A DNA stretch of 64,000 bases from Eremophila alpestris peregrina. Taxonomy: Eukaryota; Chordata; Aves; Passeriformes; Alaudidae. Where the stretch lies: the NCBI GenBank assembly GCA_009792885.1, contig WMCF01000003.1, positions 13,968,447 to 14,032,446 of the forward strand. Reading direction: 5' to 3'. A program made the translations under genes and the position numbers. Positions 25,401-39,187 of the stretch are shown one piece after another. A model generated the notes under the pieces. It saw only the letters and a list, made by a program, of their open reading frames with translations, was not told the DNA's origin and did no database searches. How positions within the stretch are numbered: the first letter of the stretch is position 1; every line of letters starts with the position of its first letter.

Positions 25401-28400
25401 GCTGAGGGCCGTGGAGCCAGCACCTGCTGGCTGAATGGATTGCTGAAGGAACTCTTGCACACGGACCAGGGGGTTTTGGGTGGCAAAGGCAGAGGGTGAA
25501 GTGCTGCAGTGGGGCAGCTGGGGTGAAAAAACTGTGGTTTCAGTATTCACAGACCAAACCAGAGTAATAAATAACTACTATAAAGGGTTGAACTGGGGAC
25601 TCCACGTACCTGTAACGTGATGGTGTTTTGGAATAAACGGCCTCTGGAAGCACTGAGTAAACAGGTTAGAAGGTTTGGTGACTTCACATGTTGGAGAGAT
25701 AAAAATTACACATTGCAGAATGAGGAGGAGCCAAATTCCATTCTTTGCTGACATCCAACCAAAGGCAAACATGGCAGCACAAGCTCCATGCTCACAGGGA
25801 TTCAAAACCAGCTATTGCCACAGCTTCCAAGCACCTGCTATCTATTTGTTATCTTCTTAGAGGAAAGGATCAGGGCTTATTTTTCTGTATTTCCAGCTAC
25901 CTTTGCCTGGGATCCAGCTGACTTAGTTTTCTAGCACAGACAGCAAGAAGCAGTTATTTGCTGGGTCAGCTTTAGATCCCTGGCTTCTCTATGAATCTCT
26001 CACTGGGCTACTTCTATTCTCAAAGAGCCTTCTAAATAACATCTACAGTTTCAAGCCAAAAGGGAATTATGCTGTCCAGGCAGCTGTGGTTTATTTGTGT
26101 CAAGGTGGGGGCACTAATGTGTATTTGGCCATTCAGAATCACAATTCTTTCAACGTCTTCTAAATCTCAGCTTCATCATTCCTACAGAAACAGTGTCTGG
26201 TAACTATTCCAACACCTTAACCATTAAGTTGCTGGAATTGCTTTCTTCTTTCCCTGCCTTTCTATATGCACTTTTTTCTCCCAACAGGTTAAAAAAAAGC
26301 ATGCTCATAATTTCCTGTTCAAGCATCAAAATGATAAAACTTACCATTTGAATGTTAAATTATGTTAAAAAGTTGGGTGCAAAATTATATCTTTCAAAAG
26401 CTGATGTTTTTATGCTGCTATCATTTCTCCCACTAATATTTCCTTCTGTTCTCTAAATGTTCTTTCCTTAAAGCTTTCATTTTGTGGCCCTGCCAAACTG
26501 TCTATATTTTCTTAAATTCTCATTTCCTCTGGCACACATTTCTTGCTTATAGTTACAGTAACTAGAAAAAAAAAAGACAGAAAAAAGATTTTGCACTGAG
26601 CCCAATTTCCAGTATGTAATCTTCTTTCTTAATATTGCTTCACCACCCTTTTTATTCTCATGTTTCTGATTGCTGCAAACTTACCTGTTAGGTTTGAAAA
26701 CTATTAATTCACTTCACTTTCAGAGCCCGTCAAAAAGAACTAAGCAAGAAGCATCCTGGTCAGATGTCTTTTATAAATTTCTGCTTGCTGTGCAAAGGCT
26801 GAATTTGTGCTTTGTTCTCGCTGGTTACTTGGATGCTGCATCTCTTCCCTCTTACACCTTACTCCATTTTTCACAGCACCAGGGTTTTCTGTTATTCAGT
26901 CTCCCCCTTCCTTCTCCGCTCCCTGGTATGAACTGGGGAGAAGCTGTGTGTCTTAACATCTAAGGCTAATCCCTGCAGAGGATACTCAGCTTTCTGGGAT
27001 TCAGTGCACCAGGTTACATAGAAAGATGTTTTGTGATTCAGGATTGCTTTGGGCTGTAGGAGCATTCCACACTGACACAGGAAGTGGCAGAAATACAGAA
27101 TTAGGAAAAAAACAGTGAAAGTACTGCTCCTTTCCTACAGAGCATTAGCACCACAAATGAGGTGAATGAGCACATATTTAATTTACAGTAGTACTAGGAG
27201 CAGCAATTTCCCCCAAGATGCTTTCTAGAGTATTCTGATTTGTCACAATACTGTGGAGAAATACAGTATTTTCCAGTCACTCTTTACAGAGATAAAGTGA
27301 GTCATCAAGATGTTGTTGCTCAGACTTTCAAAACAAGTTCATATTTTGTGCATTGAGTTCTCTGTGTGCTTACCATAATTGCAGACTTAATCACTGTAGG
27401 GATACACACATGTACAGGGGTAGCATAGTCAGGGACACTCCCTTTTCCCTGAAAACAGTGCACCCATGCTGGTGGTGAAATGAGGAAGGACCTCAGCATC
27501 CAGCTCCCAGGCTTCATGGAAGACCTACATACCTTTCACTAATCACAGCCAGGATTTGTGGAAGACTTTGCTTGTATCAGTCTCCTTCAACATGCAGGAA
27601 AAAATAGTGATGAGTTGATGTTATTTTTGTAGGAAGAGTACAAGGAGGAACATAACAAAACCAGCTGCAGCAAACCAAGACTACCCGTGACAAAGAGCAG
27701 AGGACAGACTCTAAGGGGAGAAGGGAGATGAGCAATAGGAGAAACAGGAGATCATAATTTTTCACTTCATCTAAAATTGTATGTCTCCCCCTCCTTAAAA
27801 ACATCAGAAAGTCTGGCATCCACCACATGCTTCATTCAGCCAAGGCAGCTTTCCCTCCCTAGTGCTGTGTTGGGAGGTAACAGAGCAGGTGACAAGAAGC
27901 TGTTGCATGACTTAGTCAAAATGAGACCTTGCTGCCCCTTGGAAACCAAAGTGTGCAAGAACAATCCTTTGCTTCAACTATCTTTTAGACACACACCACA
28001 GCTTTTTGTAGCAACTGAAACATCAGAGCTGCTGGCTTTGAGCTGGTGCATTTTCACTCCTGGTGGGAGGAGTGCTGTTCATGAAGCCTGCTCTGGGATT
28101 GTTTACGTTCTGTCAGAAAGAGCTGCTTCCGTCAGGAAAGTCTCTCCCCACCAGCCATCTCAAGTATTTTCAGTAATCAAGAAATATGAGGAAATAAGTC
28201 CAAAAGCCAGAGTTAAATCACACTGCCCTACCTAAAAGCAAGAGTATTTATTTTTGTCTCTATTTCAATATCTTTTGCCCTGGTGATGAAGGAGCTGATC
28301 CTGTTTTCAATTTTGCATGTACTTATCTTGCTGACTTGAAGTGTTGCAGAGAGAAGGAGATGCTAAGCTCTGAGCTGAGAATTACTTAACAATAGCATCT

Positions 28401-29052
28401 CCTTTTGGAGACAGAGCAGGAAATCCCTTTAGGGTTGGGTTAGAAAAAGGTGGTAAAGCATAAAGAGAAAGCAAATGCAGCCAGCAAAAGCCCCCAACAT
28501 GAATCCTCCTTGGCTGCAAGCCTACAACAAAAATTGTGCTCTGATGAAATCTATTACTTTATGAGTGGGGTACCTTTAAATGTTTTTTAGTTAAACATCC
28601 TTAGGCCACTTTCCTCTAATTTGTGATATTTCTGTGTAGATTCAATTCACTGCAAAGAAAGGCCAACATCCCAGGATGTGAGAGACTTGTGAGGGCACTT
28701 GCCAGCAGATCTCGGGAGACACCACTGGGAGCTGAGGATTGCCCTCCTGGGCAGAAGTGCTTTGGTGGTTCTTGCAGGATGACCTGTAGTGACTATTCAG
28801 AACTCTTCTTGAGAAGACCAGGCTTCTGGTGTATTCTTGATGGGGAGTGAAAGCTTTTGATAACTCTATAGGAACTTGGCGTCCGTGCATTTTTCTCCCT
28901 CTCTGGATAAAGTCTTGGCAGCCGCTCGAAGTCTATTTTAAACAAAGCCCGTGATTTCTGGAGAGATGGAAAACACATGAAGGGCACAGTGAAAAACAAG
29001 CAGAAAATCTGACTGCAGGACAGTGGGAAACAAAAGTGATAAGGAACACTGC

Positions 29053-29095
29053 TTCCTCCTCCTCTTCTTCCTCCTCTTCTTCCTCCTCCTCCTCT
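29053..29095. repeat. (TCC/TTC)n polypyrimidine tract
   Basis: An uninterrupted pyrimidine run of mixed CTC and TTC triplets. Such mirror-like polypyrimidine tracts can form triplex DNA. Confidence 0.95.
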
Positions 29096-32000
29096 GTCAG
29101 GGCAAAGCCCCTTGAACTTCACACCACCACACCAGAGCTTCTCACTACTCTGCCATCATGGGTCCTGCTCAAAACTCAAGATCTTTTCTCTGCTGAGCTC
29201 CCCTCCCCTTGATGGTGACCCATGCTGCCCTGCCTTTGTGCCCAGCACGCAGGTGGTGTTGGTGACAGGAGGTGGCTGTCACAGCAGAAAAACGGGAGCA
29301 TGGGACACAAACACTAATGCAAAGGCCTGATCCATTGCAAAAGCTCTGGTAACCAAAACAAAAATAAGTTATCTACAAAGAATGTAATTATGGTCAAAGC
29401 CTTACCTCTGACCTGGGGCCAAAAAAAGTGTTGTTTATAACTGTCAGTATGTAGAGAAGTGAACCTGTAATTTATGTATGGTGAAACATTATAATTTTTG
29501 ATCTAGAAGCCTCCTTTCCTGTTGAAAAGCTTGGTAATTTAGTCTTGGTCTCTTGGATCATGTGGGATATCCATGCAAATCCTTTTACTAAGCCCAGTTA
29601 AAGCATTAGGCATGTGCAGTGTGCCCAGGGGGATGTGTCTCAGCCCAGTGACCTGCCTGGGCTGCACCCCTCCTGCCCCTGGGAGGAAGGGCTGCCCAGG
29701 GCTGTGCACTGGCAGCTCCAGCAGGCACACACAGGCAACTCATATGGCCTCACATCTAGCTCTAAGTCCTGCCTACACAATCCATAGGACCAGCTGCCTC
29801 CAGTGCCTCCCATGTGCACACAAGGTTGCTGTTCCAGGCTGGGCAGTCTCTGTTGGCACGGTAACCTCTCTGGGACAGGAAGGCTATCTTTGCTTTGTTT
29901 TGGAAGGCACCCAACTTGCTCTCAAGCATTCAACGAGCAGTCAAGAAATGATTCAGATGGAGAAGCAGAAACATGACTTGCCTGGGCTTGACAGCATTTC
30001 TTTATCAGTTCTCTGTTCAAATCAAATTAGGCTGGCAAGGATCAAAAGAAGTGACTGTCTGGAGACTGTTTGGTAGCCCCCAAATGCTGTTGCTGCTTTT
30101 TTTATTCTGATACAATACTTTCAGGAGATGTCCACAATAAAAAAAATACTATCACATCTGCTACTGGTTGGTGTCCTTAGAAGCCATCCCAAAAGACAGA
30201 TCAAGGACTGAATAAGCATGAAAACTTTGGAGAGAGGTTTAGATGAAGGATAAGATATATTAGGTTTGGCAACACTATAACCTACCACAAATGTAAAAAT
30301 TGTGAGTCACTCAAAAAAAAAGAAAAACCAAAATAAACCCAACAACAACAACAACAAAACCACTAAAAACAAAACTAGATAATGTTTTAAAAAAATACTA
30401 CTTTTGTTTTGTTCTGTCTTTTCATTCCCAATTGAACCTGCCCACTCCGTGGTCCTTGTCAGTTTACCAACATTGCTAACACTCCAAAATATCTTGCAAG
30501 CAAGACAGCCTTGTTGAAAACTGAACATCAGAAATCTTGCTGCTATTCTTGGCTCTGGGAGCAGATTGTGGTCTGGCGGTTACAGACATCATGGCCAGCT
30601 GAAACACACCCATGTTTGGGTCATCTCTAAGACATGAACCATGGATGTCTGATTGCAAGAGCATGAATTTCCAACTTAAGGGCAAATGAATCAGATGCTA
30701 ACACAGAAGTAGGAACAAGGTCAAATTGCTTCTTGAAGTCCTCTTGCAGAAGGGTGACAACACGAATTGTAGAAGGCCCTAATTTGGGATTTCCTTTCAA
30801 AAGGATATGTAGCAAGTAGCTGAGATGCAGTTCTGTGAAACAGAGAGCTGAGTCCCATTCCAAGCTTTGCTCAAAGAGTTTTCAAGTCTCCCTGCTAAGC
30901 AGAACAACCCTCCAAAGCCTTACTGTAGGGCTGGAAATGTTGAAAGACACTAGGTGCTGGAACTGAAACCACAGCTGACAAGACCCTGCCTAAGCCGATG
31001 TTATTTAGTAACTTTTTTCCCCCTGGACTGTCAGGAGGTAAAATTGTATAATCAGCATGGAAATTCCAGCAGCAAGGGACAAAACCACATTCTGTATGAC
31101 AGCTGACAACACTGGCATAGCACAAAGAAGTCTGTGCTTGAGCTGCCTGTATGGTGTTTGACTGAAGATAAACAGAAGTCTTGGAACTTCCCACTGACAT
31201 TCCCACTCACCATGAAGTTTTTTTTTTTATAAATGATATCAAAAAGGTAGGGCACCTTTCTTTATGTGCTTTAAGGGCACAGAATCTAAAATGAGAAAGT
31301 GATGACCCATTTTTAAATCCACTTAGGGCTTGCTTTTACTCTAGATAGAGCATACATTCCTCTACCTCCTCTGGTAAACGTACAGAAAAGTGTTGAACCT
31401 TTCAGTACAGCCAATTAATCACTAGTTGGCAAGATGAAGAAGTGCTCTGGACAAGTACCAACTCAAGGAAAGAAAAAAAAAAAAGAGAGACATTAGAGAG
31501 CAAATCTTATCTCAGACAAAGAAGTGCAATGCACAGAAGTAATGTCCCATTATAGAACTGTGTCTATTCTGAGATTAATGAAATGCACTACCCTCTTTTC
31601 CACAGTAATGAACAAGCAGAAGCATAAAAGGCAGTTAACATCCTAACTTTGAACTCTGCAGCACCAACATGCAGTTCCTCCATCAGCTCCACTGCCCTGA
31701 ACCAGGTGCCTGAGCTGCCCCTCAGACAATGTAGGAAGCAGTAGATGTCTGAGAGCAGAGAACATCCATTGGTGCCCTCAGCAGTAAGACAGCTGGGAGG
31801 GCTATTGAGGCACAGAGATCGTGAGAAGATTGTCAATAAAACACTTCACTCCAGACTTTGAATACCTCACAAGGAAGTCTCTCTCAACCTGGTTCAAAGA
31901 CTCAACCCTCAAATTCAACTGATTGTAAACAGAAGCACAGATTTTACAGTCACACCATGATTTTCCTAGCCCTAAGATGGATGTATTCACTCTCTTTTCC

Positions 32001-32647
32001 TGCTTTCTGGACTCCAAACTATCTGTGTTGTAGATGCGACAGAAGGAACTTAGAGCAACTCATCCTGAGTGGTCGCATGTGTAGGGCCCTCCTCTGGGAA
32101 CAGAGAGCACCAGGCTCAGATACTGTCTGGCAGTAGACAATGACTCTGGGTGAGAGTTCAGATGAGGGCTATTGGCTGACAGCAGAGAAAGGATCAGCCT
32201 CCTCTGCATCTTCTGTGAACCCTGCTTTGGTGGCACATTCTGAAACAGGCTGCCCCAACAGGTATCTCAAATAAGAGAGCCAGAAAAGCACCATCAGCTT
32301 GGTAGGACTGTGGCACATAGGACTGTGGCATGAGATTGGTCCTGCGATGTTCAGTGCCACCAGCAGAATTTTAGGATGGTGGGGAATGTGAAAACTCCTT
32401 CCTGGGTTAGGCAGCAGCTGGATGAGATTGTGGGGTTGGACTTTGGTTTCAAAAGGGATAGGTAAGCATTAATGCACTTTGCTGGATCTGATTTTGTGCC
32501 TTATGTTACAAGAGAACTTAACAACCAGGAGGAACAATCCCTTTGCCATCATTCTCTGTTGTATACACTCCAATAAAGTGTCAGATTGGTTGACTGACTC
32601 CACGCACCTTTAACTAAAGATCACAACAGAGTGGGATGTTAGCAGTT

Positions 32648-32698
32648 ACAGGCCACATCTACCATGTTAAGGAGAGCTCAGCTGTAGATGTGGCCTGT
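32648..32698. other. Perfect 15-bp inverted repeat (stem-loop)
   Basis: ACAGGCCACATCTAC at 32648-32662 is exactly complementary in reverse to 32684-32698, with a 21-base spacer. It is not part of a recognised repeat family. Confidence 0.9.
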
Positions 32699-32778
32699 GG
32701 CAACCCCTTCTCCAGCAAGGGAAACTCCCCGTGGCCAACCTCACAGGCAGCTGGTACAAAGCTGGATATTCTGCTTTG

Positions 32779-32802
32779 GTTTTCCTTTTCCTTTTCCTTT
32801 CT
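32779..32802. repeat. (TTTTCC)n hexanucleotide repeat
   Basis: Three consecutive TTTTCC units followed by a related TTTCTCC. Confidence 0.9.
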
Positions 32803-33694
32803 CCTACTGCAGCAGGAGTGAGGAGGGGACTGGTCCTGTTTCTGTGGATGAGGAAGGAAACTTCACCTGAAGGAAAAGTGTCTAGGTCAGATGGAGGCAT
32901 AAAGACCACATAATGTGACATGAGCACATCAGCTCCAAATAACAGCTTACATCAACAAGCATTTCTTTTTCTGAAAAATCCCTGATTGATTAAGTATTTA
33001 TTCATGTTTGGGCACGACTCAAAGCACCGTTTAGATTCCCCTGTTATCGGCTCCCAAGAACCATGACTCACAATCATACAGGGAAGGAAGTGAAGGGGAA
33101 ATGCTTTACTACATCCAACACTGCAGGAATGAATGTCATGTTGTTGTTAGTAGTGTAACCCCAGGCAGGGATATTGCCATGCAGGGACACAGCCAGGCTG
33201 CCAGACCGGCAGTACTTGGGTGCTGGAGCCAGGTTTCTGATCCCAGGTGAGCTGCTCCCAAGATATACATACCAAGCCATCCTACTGGAGCCTCAGCCCT
33301 GAATCCCACAGGCTACCAGCCCCAATGGGAGAGCCAGTGTCAGCAGAGGGGTTGGGCACCTCAAAAAGCCTGAAGAATATCCTGGGTTATTCATCTCATT
33401 CACTTTCCTACCCTCACTGAAATCTTTGGTGGTCCCAGGCAGAAAGACTGAGGGCAGCAGTGACAGGTCTGGGTAGCAACACTAACTGAGCCTTGCTATG
33501 CCACACCATGCTGGCCCCAGGATTACAGGCTTGCACTGAGGGAAAACACAGAGCTTTGCCCAAAAGCTGGCTGCAAGTACATTGAAGTCAGCAGGAGCTT
33601 TTGCCAAGGAGTTCAGTGAGCTCTGGAGTGCATTAGTTGTAGAAATGACTTTGGTAAGGTTTCCTTGCAAAGTGACACAAGGACATACAGCTAG

Positions 33695-33925
33695 GGTATT
33701 GGAATATAATTAAGAGAGAAAAAAAGTTAGGATGGATATTGGGAAAAACCTTTTTGTCAATAAGATTTATTAGTAGGTACAGCAGTCCCTCAAGGGAAAT
33801 AGTAGAGAGCCATTCACTTGGGATATTTAAAATTAGACTAATGAAAGTGCCAGCAAATATTCCGTGGGGAGCATGCTTGCACTGAGGCAAAATGAGCTCT
33901 GTGACCCTGTCCTGTCGAAGGAAGG
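33695..33925 (+). mobile_element. Old CR1-type LINE 3' fragment
   Basis: Plus-strand sequence follows the usual CR1 segment after the reverse transcriptase: GGATATTGGGAAAAACCTTTTT, represented here only by its pieces GGATATTGGG and AAAAACC, then the splayed equivalent of the 'GAGAGCCATTC... GGATATTTAAAA' segment. It is strongly diverged, with stops in all frames. The polarity is the same as the fragment at 34140 but the order is reversed, so they are probably two insertions. Confidence 0.6.
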
Positions 33926-34139
33926 CTTTGTGCAAATGCCTAAGAGACTGGGCAAGCTGGCTATCAGCTGCAGAGCCCTGGGCCTCCCTGTGTGAAGGAA
34001 AATAAGTGTGGAGAGCTCTGGGAAGCCGCTGCCCCAGAATTGGAAATGTTGGGCAGGGTCATAGGGAGGACTCGTTGGAAGACATTGAAATATGTTTTAT
34101 ATTGAGAGCATCTCAACATCTTCTTGCTAAATGATGACA

Positions 34140-34480
34140 GAAAATTCTCTGATGACAAAGCTGGGGGCAGTGGCCAATACCCCAGAGGGCTGTGCAGCCC
34201 TGCAGAAGGACCTCAGCAGGCTGGAGAGATGGGTAGAGAACTGTCTGAAATTCAACAACAGCAAGTGCAGGCTCCTGCACCTGGGCAGGAATAACCCCAT
34301 GGACCAACACAGACTGAGGGCTGAGCTGCTGGGAAGCAGCTCTGTGGAGAAGGACCCTGAGAGTCCTGAGCAACAGTGTCCCTGAGCCAGCAGTGTGTCC
34401 TTGTGGACAAGAAGACCAATGGGATCCTGAGCTGCATTAGGAAGAGCATTGGCAGGAGGTCGAAGGAGGTGATCCTCCAC
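34140..34480 (+). mobile_element. CR1 LINE reverse-transcriptase C-terminal fragment
   Basis: The frame starting near 34131 reads, in pieces, LERWVENCLKFNNSKC, RLLHLGRNNPMDQHRL and VEKDPESPEQQCP. This corresponds to the CR1 segment KFNKGKCRVLHLGRNNP. After a frameshift near 34380 the homologous segment continues (SQQCVLVDKKTNGIL, then SCIRKS) to about 34480. It is truncated at both ends and is not a functional gene. Confidence 0.92.
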
Positions 34481-37400
34481 TGTCAGTTAGCAATGTTCCT
34501 GACACTTTCATATTCTCAAACCAGTCACTTGTCGCCCTGTTCACCAAGGGGCTGCTGTTCAGTACTCATGGCAGTAAGTCCAGTGGCAAAGATATCCAAA
34601 AATGGGAATTTCTCAGTGGAGTGGGTGACCCTACTGTTCTACACTCACTGCTGGATTGCAGAATGTCATAGTTCAGGCTGATCATCATAACTTGCCCTGA
34701 AATGTAAACATAAGCCCCATTCCCCTGTTTGTGCCCTTGCTGTCTCAGACTGAGTTGGTGTGTTGCAATACCATAGTGGACTGCTACAACAAATCATATA
34801 CGGCAATTTAAAAAGGCGGTGATGTAAAATGATTGAAACAACCAATTTCTTTACAAATTCCATTAATCTTTCCTGGTTATTTATTTATTTGATTTTTTTT
34901 TTCAAATACTTGCAGTGTTGAAAGAAGTCAAGCCTCATTGTCCTCTTACTAAGAGCTAACTGTCTCCATGAAAACAAAGTTTCATGACTGCTGCTGTCGT
35001 GATTTGAGCAGCAGACGTAAACAGGGTCATCTCCAGCCATAGTGGGTGGATGTTTAGTTTATAGCGCTGAGGTTAAGAGTGAAAGCGTGTGACTAAGAGC
35101 AGAAAACAGAGGAGCCTTTGTATACATCAAGAGCCCTGAGGCAAAACGCAGAGGAGAATGCTGACACAGACTTTAATGGAGAAAGAAAAGAGTCCATTAT
35201 GAATGTTACAGAGAACATAATTCATTTAAGAGAAATCAAGATTTAAAGGACTTATAGAGGGCAATATGAATACTGATGTCAGCACGTCACGCTTGGTGGT
35301 TTGTTGTCAGACTCTCTAGCTGTGTTAGGGTACCATGCATCATGTCAGGTGGAAGACAACTCACTATCAGAAATTATTGTCACCTCCTTTTTAGATTCCT
35401 GCTAGAAACAGGTTTCTTTCAGTTTAAGCCTCTTGGCAGAAACCAGTAATATGAACAATGAAACAACTGCAACTCTTGCATTTTAACACCAACTTCCCAA
35501 AGCTGTCAAAAGCTTCCAGGATGCTTTTTCCTCCCCAAATCTGTCTCTTCGTAACTAGAAACAGGAGGCGGGGGGGGTGCAAGCAAAAGAAGGAAATGTG
35601 GCTGTATCATGTCTGAATTACTCGAGTATGAGAGCACAAGGAGAGAGCTGGTTAGTGGAGCTGCTTCCAAGCTTGCATATACGTTGTGGAGATTGAGGAC
35701 AAGCACATTTACTGCACCATAAAACAATGTTATGAGTGCTTGAAAAATACTCCCCAATCTATACACTATAGTGGCTTCTAAACTTCAGGAGCCAGAGTCA
35801 TGAAAATAGAGTGCTTTGTGCAGTAGCTTGCGCAATCAAGGAACTTTCTTGTCCTCAGAGTGCTTTATTATTTTTAACGAGACAGGCTGAGCACTTCTTG
35901 ATAAACATTTTTTTCTTGAAGCAGTAATCCTACTTAAACTTTTTACCTTGTCCCTACAGCATGCAGCTAGGAAGTTAATAACAGAACTCATTTTCCTTTA
36001 AAGTGCTAGTCATGTTAGTACAGAAAGTGAGGGACATGTGATTGTCATGAAAGGGGCCATGGCTGGAAATAAATTGAAAGTGCCCTGTTACTATGCAGGC
36101 TCAGTACTTTAAGAAGAAAGTTTTCCAAAGCACATTTTCTAGGATATCAAATTTCTTTCAAACTAACAATTAAAAAAAAATTTACAAAGTAATAATGTTG
36201 CAATAGGAATGTTCCAGCCTGTACTATTTGGTCCTGATGCCTAACCCTGAAAATGTTTCCATGAACCCTGAGTCTACTTTGCCACAGGCAAGTAACGGCC
36301 AGCAGGTCATGACAGAGCCAAACCAAAGAGCCAAGAGTAATTCAGCAGGTCTCAGAGGAAGGGAGGCTGATCATACATCTGCACGCTTGCCTTTGCTTTG
36401 AGCAAGGTGCAATGCATGCTGCTGCTTTGGCAAATGCTTCTGGGGTACCATTACAAACCGTTCATTTTTAAAAGCCATTCTCCTCTTTGGTACAAGAATT
36501 ATTAAAGCTTCCAGGACTGAGAGTTTAATTAACAGTGAGAATTTAACCGCATGAAAATGAGGAAGCTCTGGGCAAACCGACCCATGGAAGTCAATCTCAC
36601 GTCTGTGCCCTCGTATCAGTGTGGTACAACAGGCTCTTTCACAGTCACATGAGGCTGACCAGGGGACACACTTCTCACTAGATCTAATACAATGAAAAGA
36701 AAAACTGTCTTTTTCCCCCTGTGGTCTTAGATGCACATGTGGCTTTTCATACCACACACATCATGTGTTCTTGGAATGAAAAGCCCTTTTGTAACACGCA
36801 GACACCAGTCAAGGCAACTTAACATGGGGCAGGATTGTTAACTTGGTTCCCTAAGCCTCCCATGCACACTGCAGCAGCATTGCACTGGAGGAACAATGCT
36901 ATATTATAAATATATTATAAATAATTCACAATGCATGTATCACCATTACTGCTCCATCCAGGTTAACTACCTTTACTTAGTGGAGGTAGTTTTTCCCAAC
37001 AGGAAGAGGAAAACTTGAGGACAGGCCTGATGATTGCTGTGCTTGGGATGGCCAAGACGTTTGCATGTCTGTGTTTGAAGGAGTCATTACTACCCTACAA
37101 GCACTCTCAAACGTGGCCATATTTCCTTAACAGGACTACCAAACAATGAGTCTTCATTCTTAAGGCCTCAGTACCTTCCAATGTACCTGTGTAGGCAGTA
37201 GGTAAGTGGTCATCAAAGATTACGTTTTGCTAATTTAGAGGATGTACCTCATGTGAATCTTAACAGGATTTGAGGCGGGTTAACTGTGCAGTTCCAAGCA
37301 GCAGCAGTTCTCTGTCCAAGCATGGAAATATATCTTCTTGAAAGACTGTTTTAGAAATCAAATTATGCCCAAGGAAAGCAATCCAATCTTAAAAGGAAAT

Positions 37401-37549
37401 CTTGTCCTTGCTGCAGGGCCTGGTATTAGGGCAGGCACATAAAATGACCTATCAGATACTTTACAAGTTGAACAACCCAAATTGTATCACTGACTTAGAT
37501 AACTCCAGAATAGGCCAGCTGTGTAAATTCATCCCTAAAAAAATAAAAC
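34481..37549. other. Intergenic between CR1 relic and BMF 3' end
   Basis: No gene recognised. Repeat-free, moderately AT-rich sequence; a small AT tandem (ATATTATAAAT-type) lies at 36900-36925. Confidence 0.65.
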
Positions 37550-37574
37550 AAGGAACACAGACAAATTTAACAAT

Positions 37575-37580
37575 TTTATT
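37575..37580 (-). terminator. Distal poly(A) signal candidate for BMF
   Basis: TTTATT on the plus strand reads AATAAA on the minus strand. A U-rich and GU-containing segment lies 20-45 bases downstream on that strand (TGTGTTCCTTG, then T-rich). This is the best-formed of the candidate signals after the BMF stop, but it is 6.0 kb away from it. Confidence 0.4.
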
Positions 37581-38785
37581 AAAAATTGTACCAGTTATTA
37601 GAAAAAAAAATCCAAGTATTAAAGTATTAAAAAGCACCAAAGAAGAAAGCACAAAGCAAATATACTGCACAGATACAAAAAAGGAGCTCTGCCCAGTCAC
37701 CATTGGTACAGGCAGGAGTCCTGGAGGCACACAACCAGGATAAACAAAATGCTACATTCTCACTGGGTCTCAGTCCATGGCAAAGGAGGTGTGTGCACTT
37801 CAGGACTAATCCAGACAGAAATCTCACAGGAGAGCATCGGGTTTACTTCTGCAGCAGGACAGCATCATATTCTGGTGAAAATCAGAAGTCATGGGGAAAC
37901 CCTCCACTGAAAGGAATTTTATTAATTACATTGCAAATTCTAGCTCATCTTACCCTTTTTGTTTTCCAGATGAAGGACTCTGAACAACTCTGAACAACTT
38001 TGTTGTTTTTTGGTTTTTTGTTTTTTGGTTTTTTTAATATATCCCACCAAAGAACAGTCATGCAGGAAGCAGGGGCGGAAGGAGGAGAAGAAAATGTGAA
38101 TCCACATTTCACAGTATTCTCATCAGTGAATTTCACCTAGAAACATTGGAGACTGTACTACATACCATGGAAGAGAACAGAAGAGAGCCACGATTATTTT
38201 AACCAAAAAACCCCAGCATCTACATACCCAAACTCAAATTTAGTAGCAGGATTTTCAAATGCACCCAGTGGAAACAGACATACATATCCTGTGGGTTGTT
38301 TTAAAATTTCCCTTTTACAAGCCTAAGTTCTGACATGTATTTAAGGACATAGTGACAATGTCATCCTTCCATCATCCCAATCTCTCCCCCTTTTGTCATC
38401 AAACACTCCTTTCAGGATAGTCTCATCTAAAACTGAGTTGAGGAATCTGTGATGATGCTCTCCTGGAGCCATGTCTACAAACTGGGGAGACTCCTTTAGA
38501 TTTAAGAATAACTTTATACATGCAAAATTTCCATAATAGATTTTAAAAACAGTTTAACAATCTACCCTTCCCACCCCTCTGTTCCCCAAAGGCAGCAAAA
38601 AGTCTGAAGACAGAACTGAAACATGGCTTTAAAAAATAGCCCACAGACATTAGGTTTCGCTTCCCAGAAACCAACTTCCAGCATGGGATTCGCAGGAAGA
38701 GACCCTCCTTTCTGTGGCTAAGGGGGAAGGTGAGGCACATGGAAGAAAGAAGGGGTAGGGGATGTCAGACTGCATTCAGTTCAAG

Positions 38786-38816
38786 AACACACACACACAC
38801 TCACTCACACACACAA
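38786..38816. repeat. (CA)n dinucleotide repeat, interrupted
   Basis: Two CA runs are separated by TCACTCAC. It lies in the probable BMF 3' UTR, where the transcript would read GU-rich. Confidence 0.95.
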
Positions 38817-39177
38817 TTACATTCCAGTGCATTTGATGTGTTTGGTCTTTTCTGCTTTTCCTGGTGGAGAAGAGCTGAGCTGTGTAACACCTGTGTGAAC
38901 ACACGCAAACCAAAGAAACAGAGACCACTGAAGTCTTTAGGAACTGTAAAAGATTGTCCTAGGATCTTTTATCAATTCCTTGAGGTATTTCTTCTTGCTA
39001 AAACAATCAAAGGCAACAGGTAGGCATTTTTGCAAATGATCACAAATGCCAGTTTGAAAGACAGACCCTTTTGAAGGACATTATTAAAACATTTGTTGTC
39101 AAATTATGCTAATACTCAACAGTGCTTGTTTCATGGGCAGACCTCCCATTAATATGAACCAGCCTTCCATGGTTCTT

Positions 39178-39187
39178 TTATTTATTA
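39178..39187 (-). terminator. Alternative BMF poly(A) signal candidate
   Basis: The minus strand reads AATAAATAAA, two overlapping canonical signals about 4.4 kb after the BMF stop, close to the length of the human 3' UTR. The downstream element is less U-rich than at 37575. Confidence 0.35.

Larger units (their letters stand above)
17431..32647. other. Intergenic, no gene recognised outside listed elements
   Basis: Fifteen kilobases without a recognisable exon or RNA gene. AT-rich stretches lie at 21900-22280 and 26250-26680. Frames up to about 167 codons (29573-30076, 27777-28235) have no known protein pattern. A short (CAA)n run lies at 30340-30358. Confidence 0.6.

Noticed and set aside
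27777..28235. 152-codon plus-strand frame
   Set aside because: No family resemblance and no flanking splice sites in phase; treated as chance.
33695..34480. The two CR1 pieces considered as one element
   Set aside because: The 3'-proximal segment lies before the reverse-transcriptase segment, so order does not fit a single insertion.
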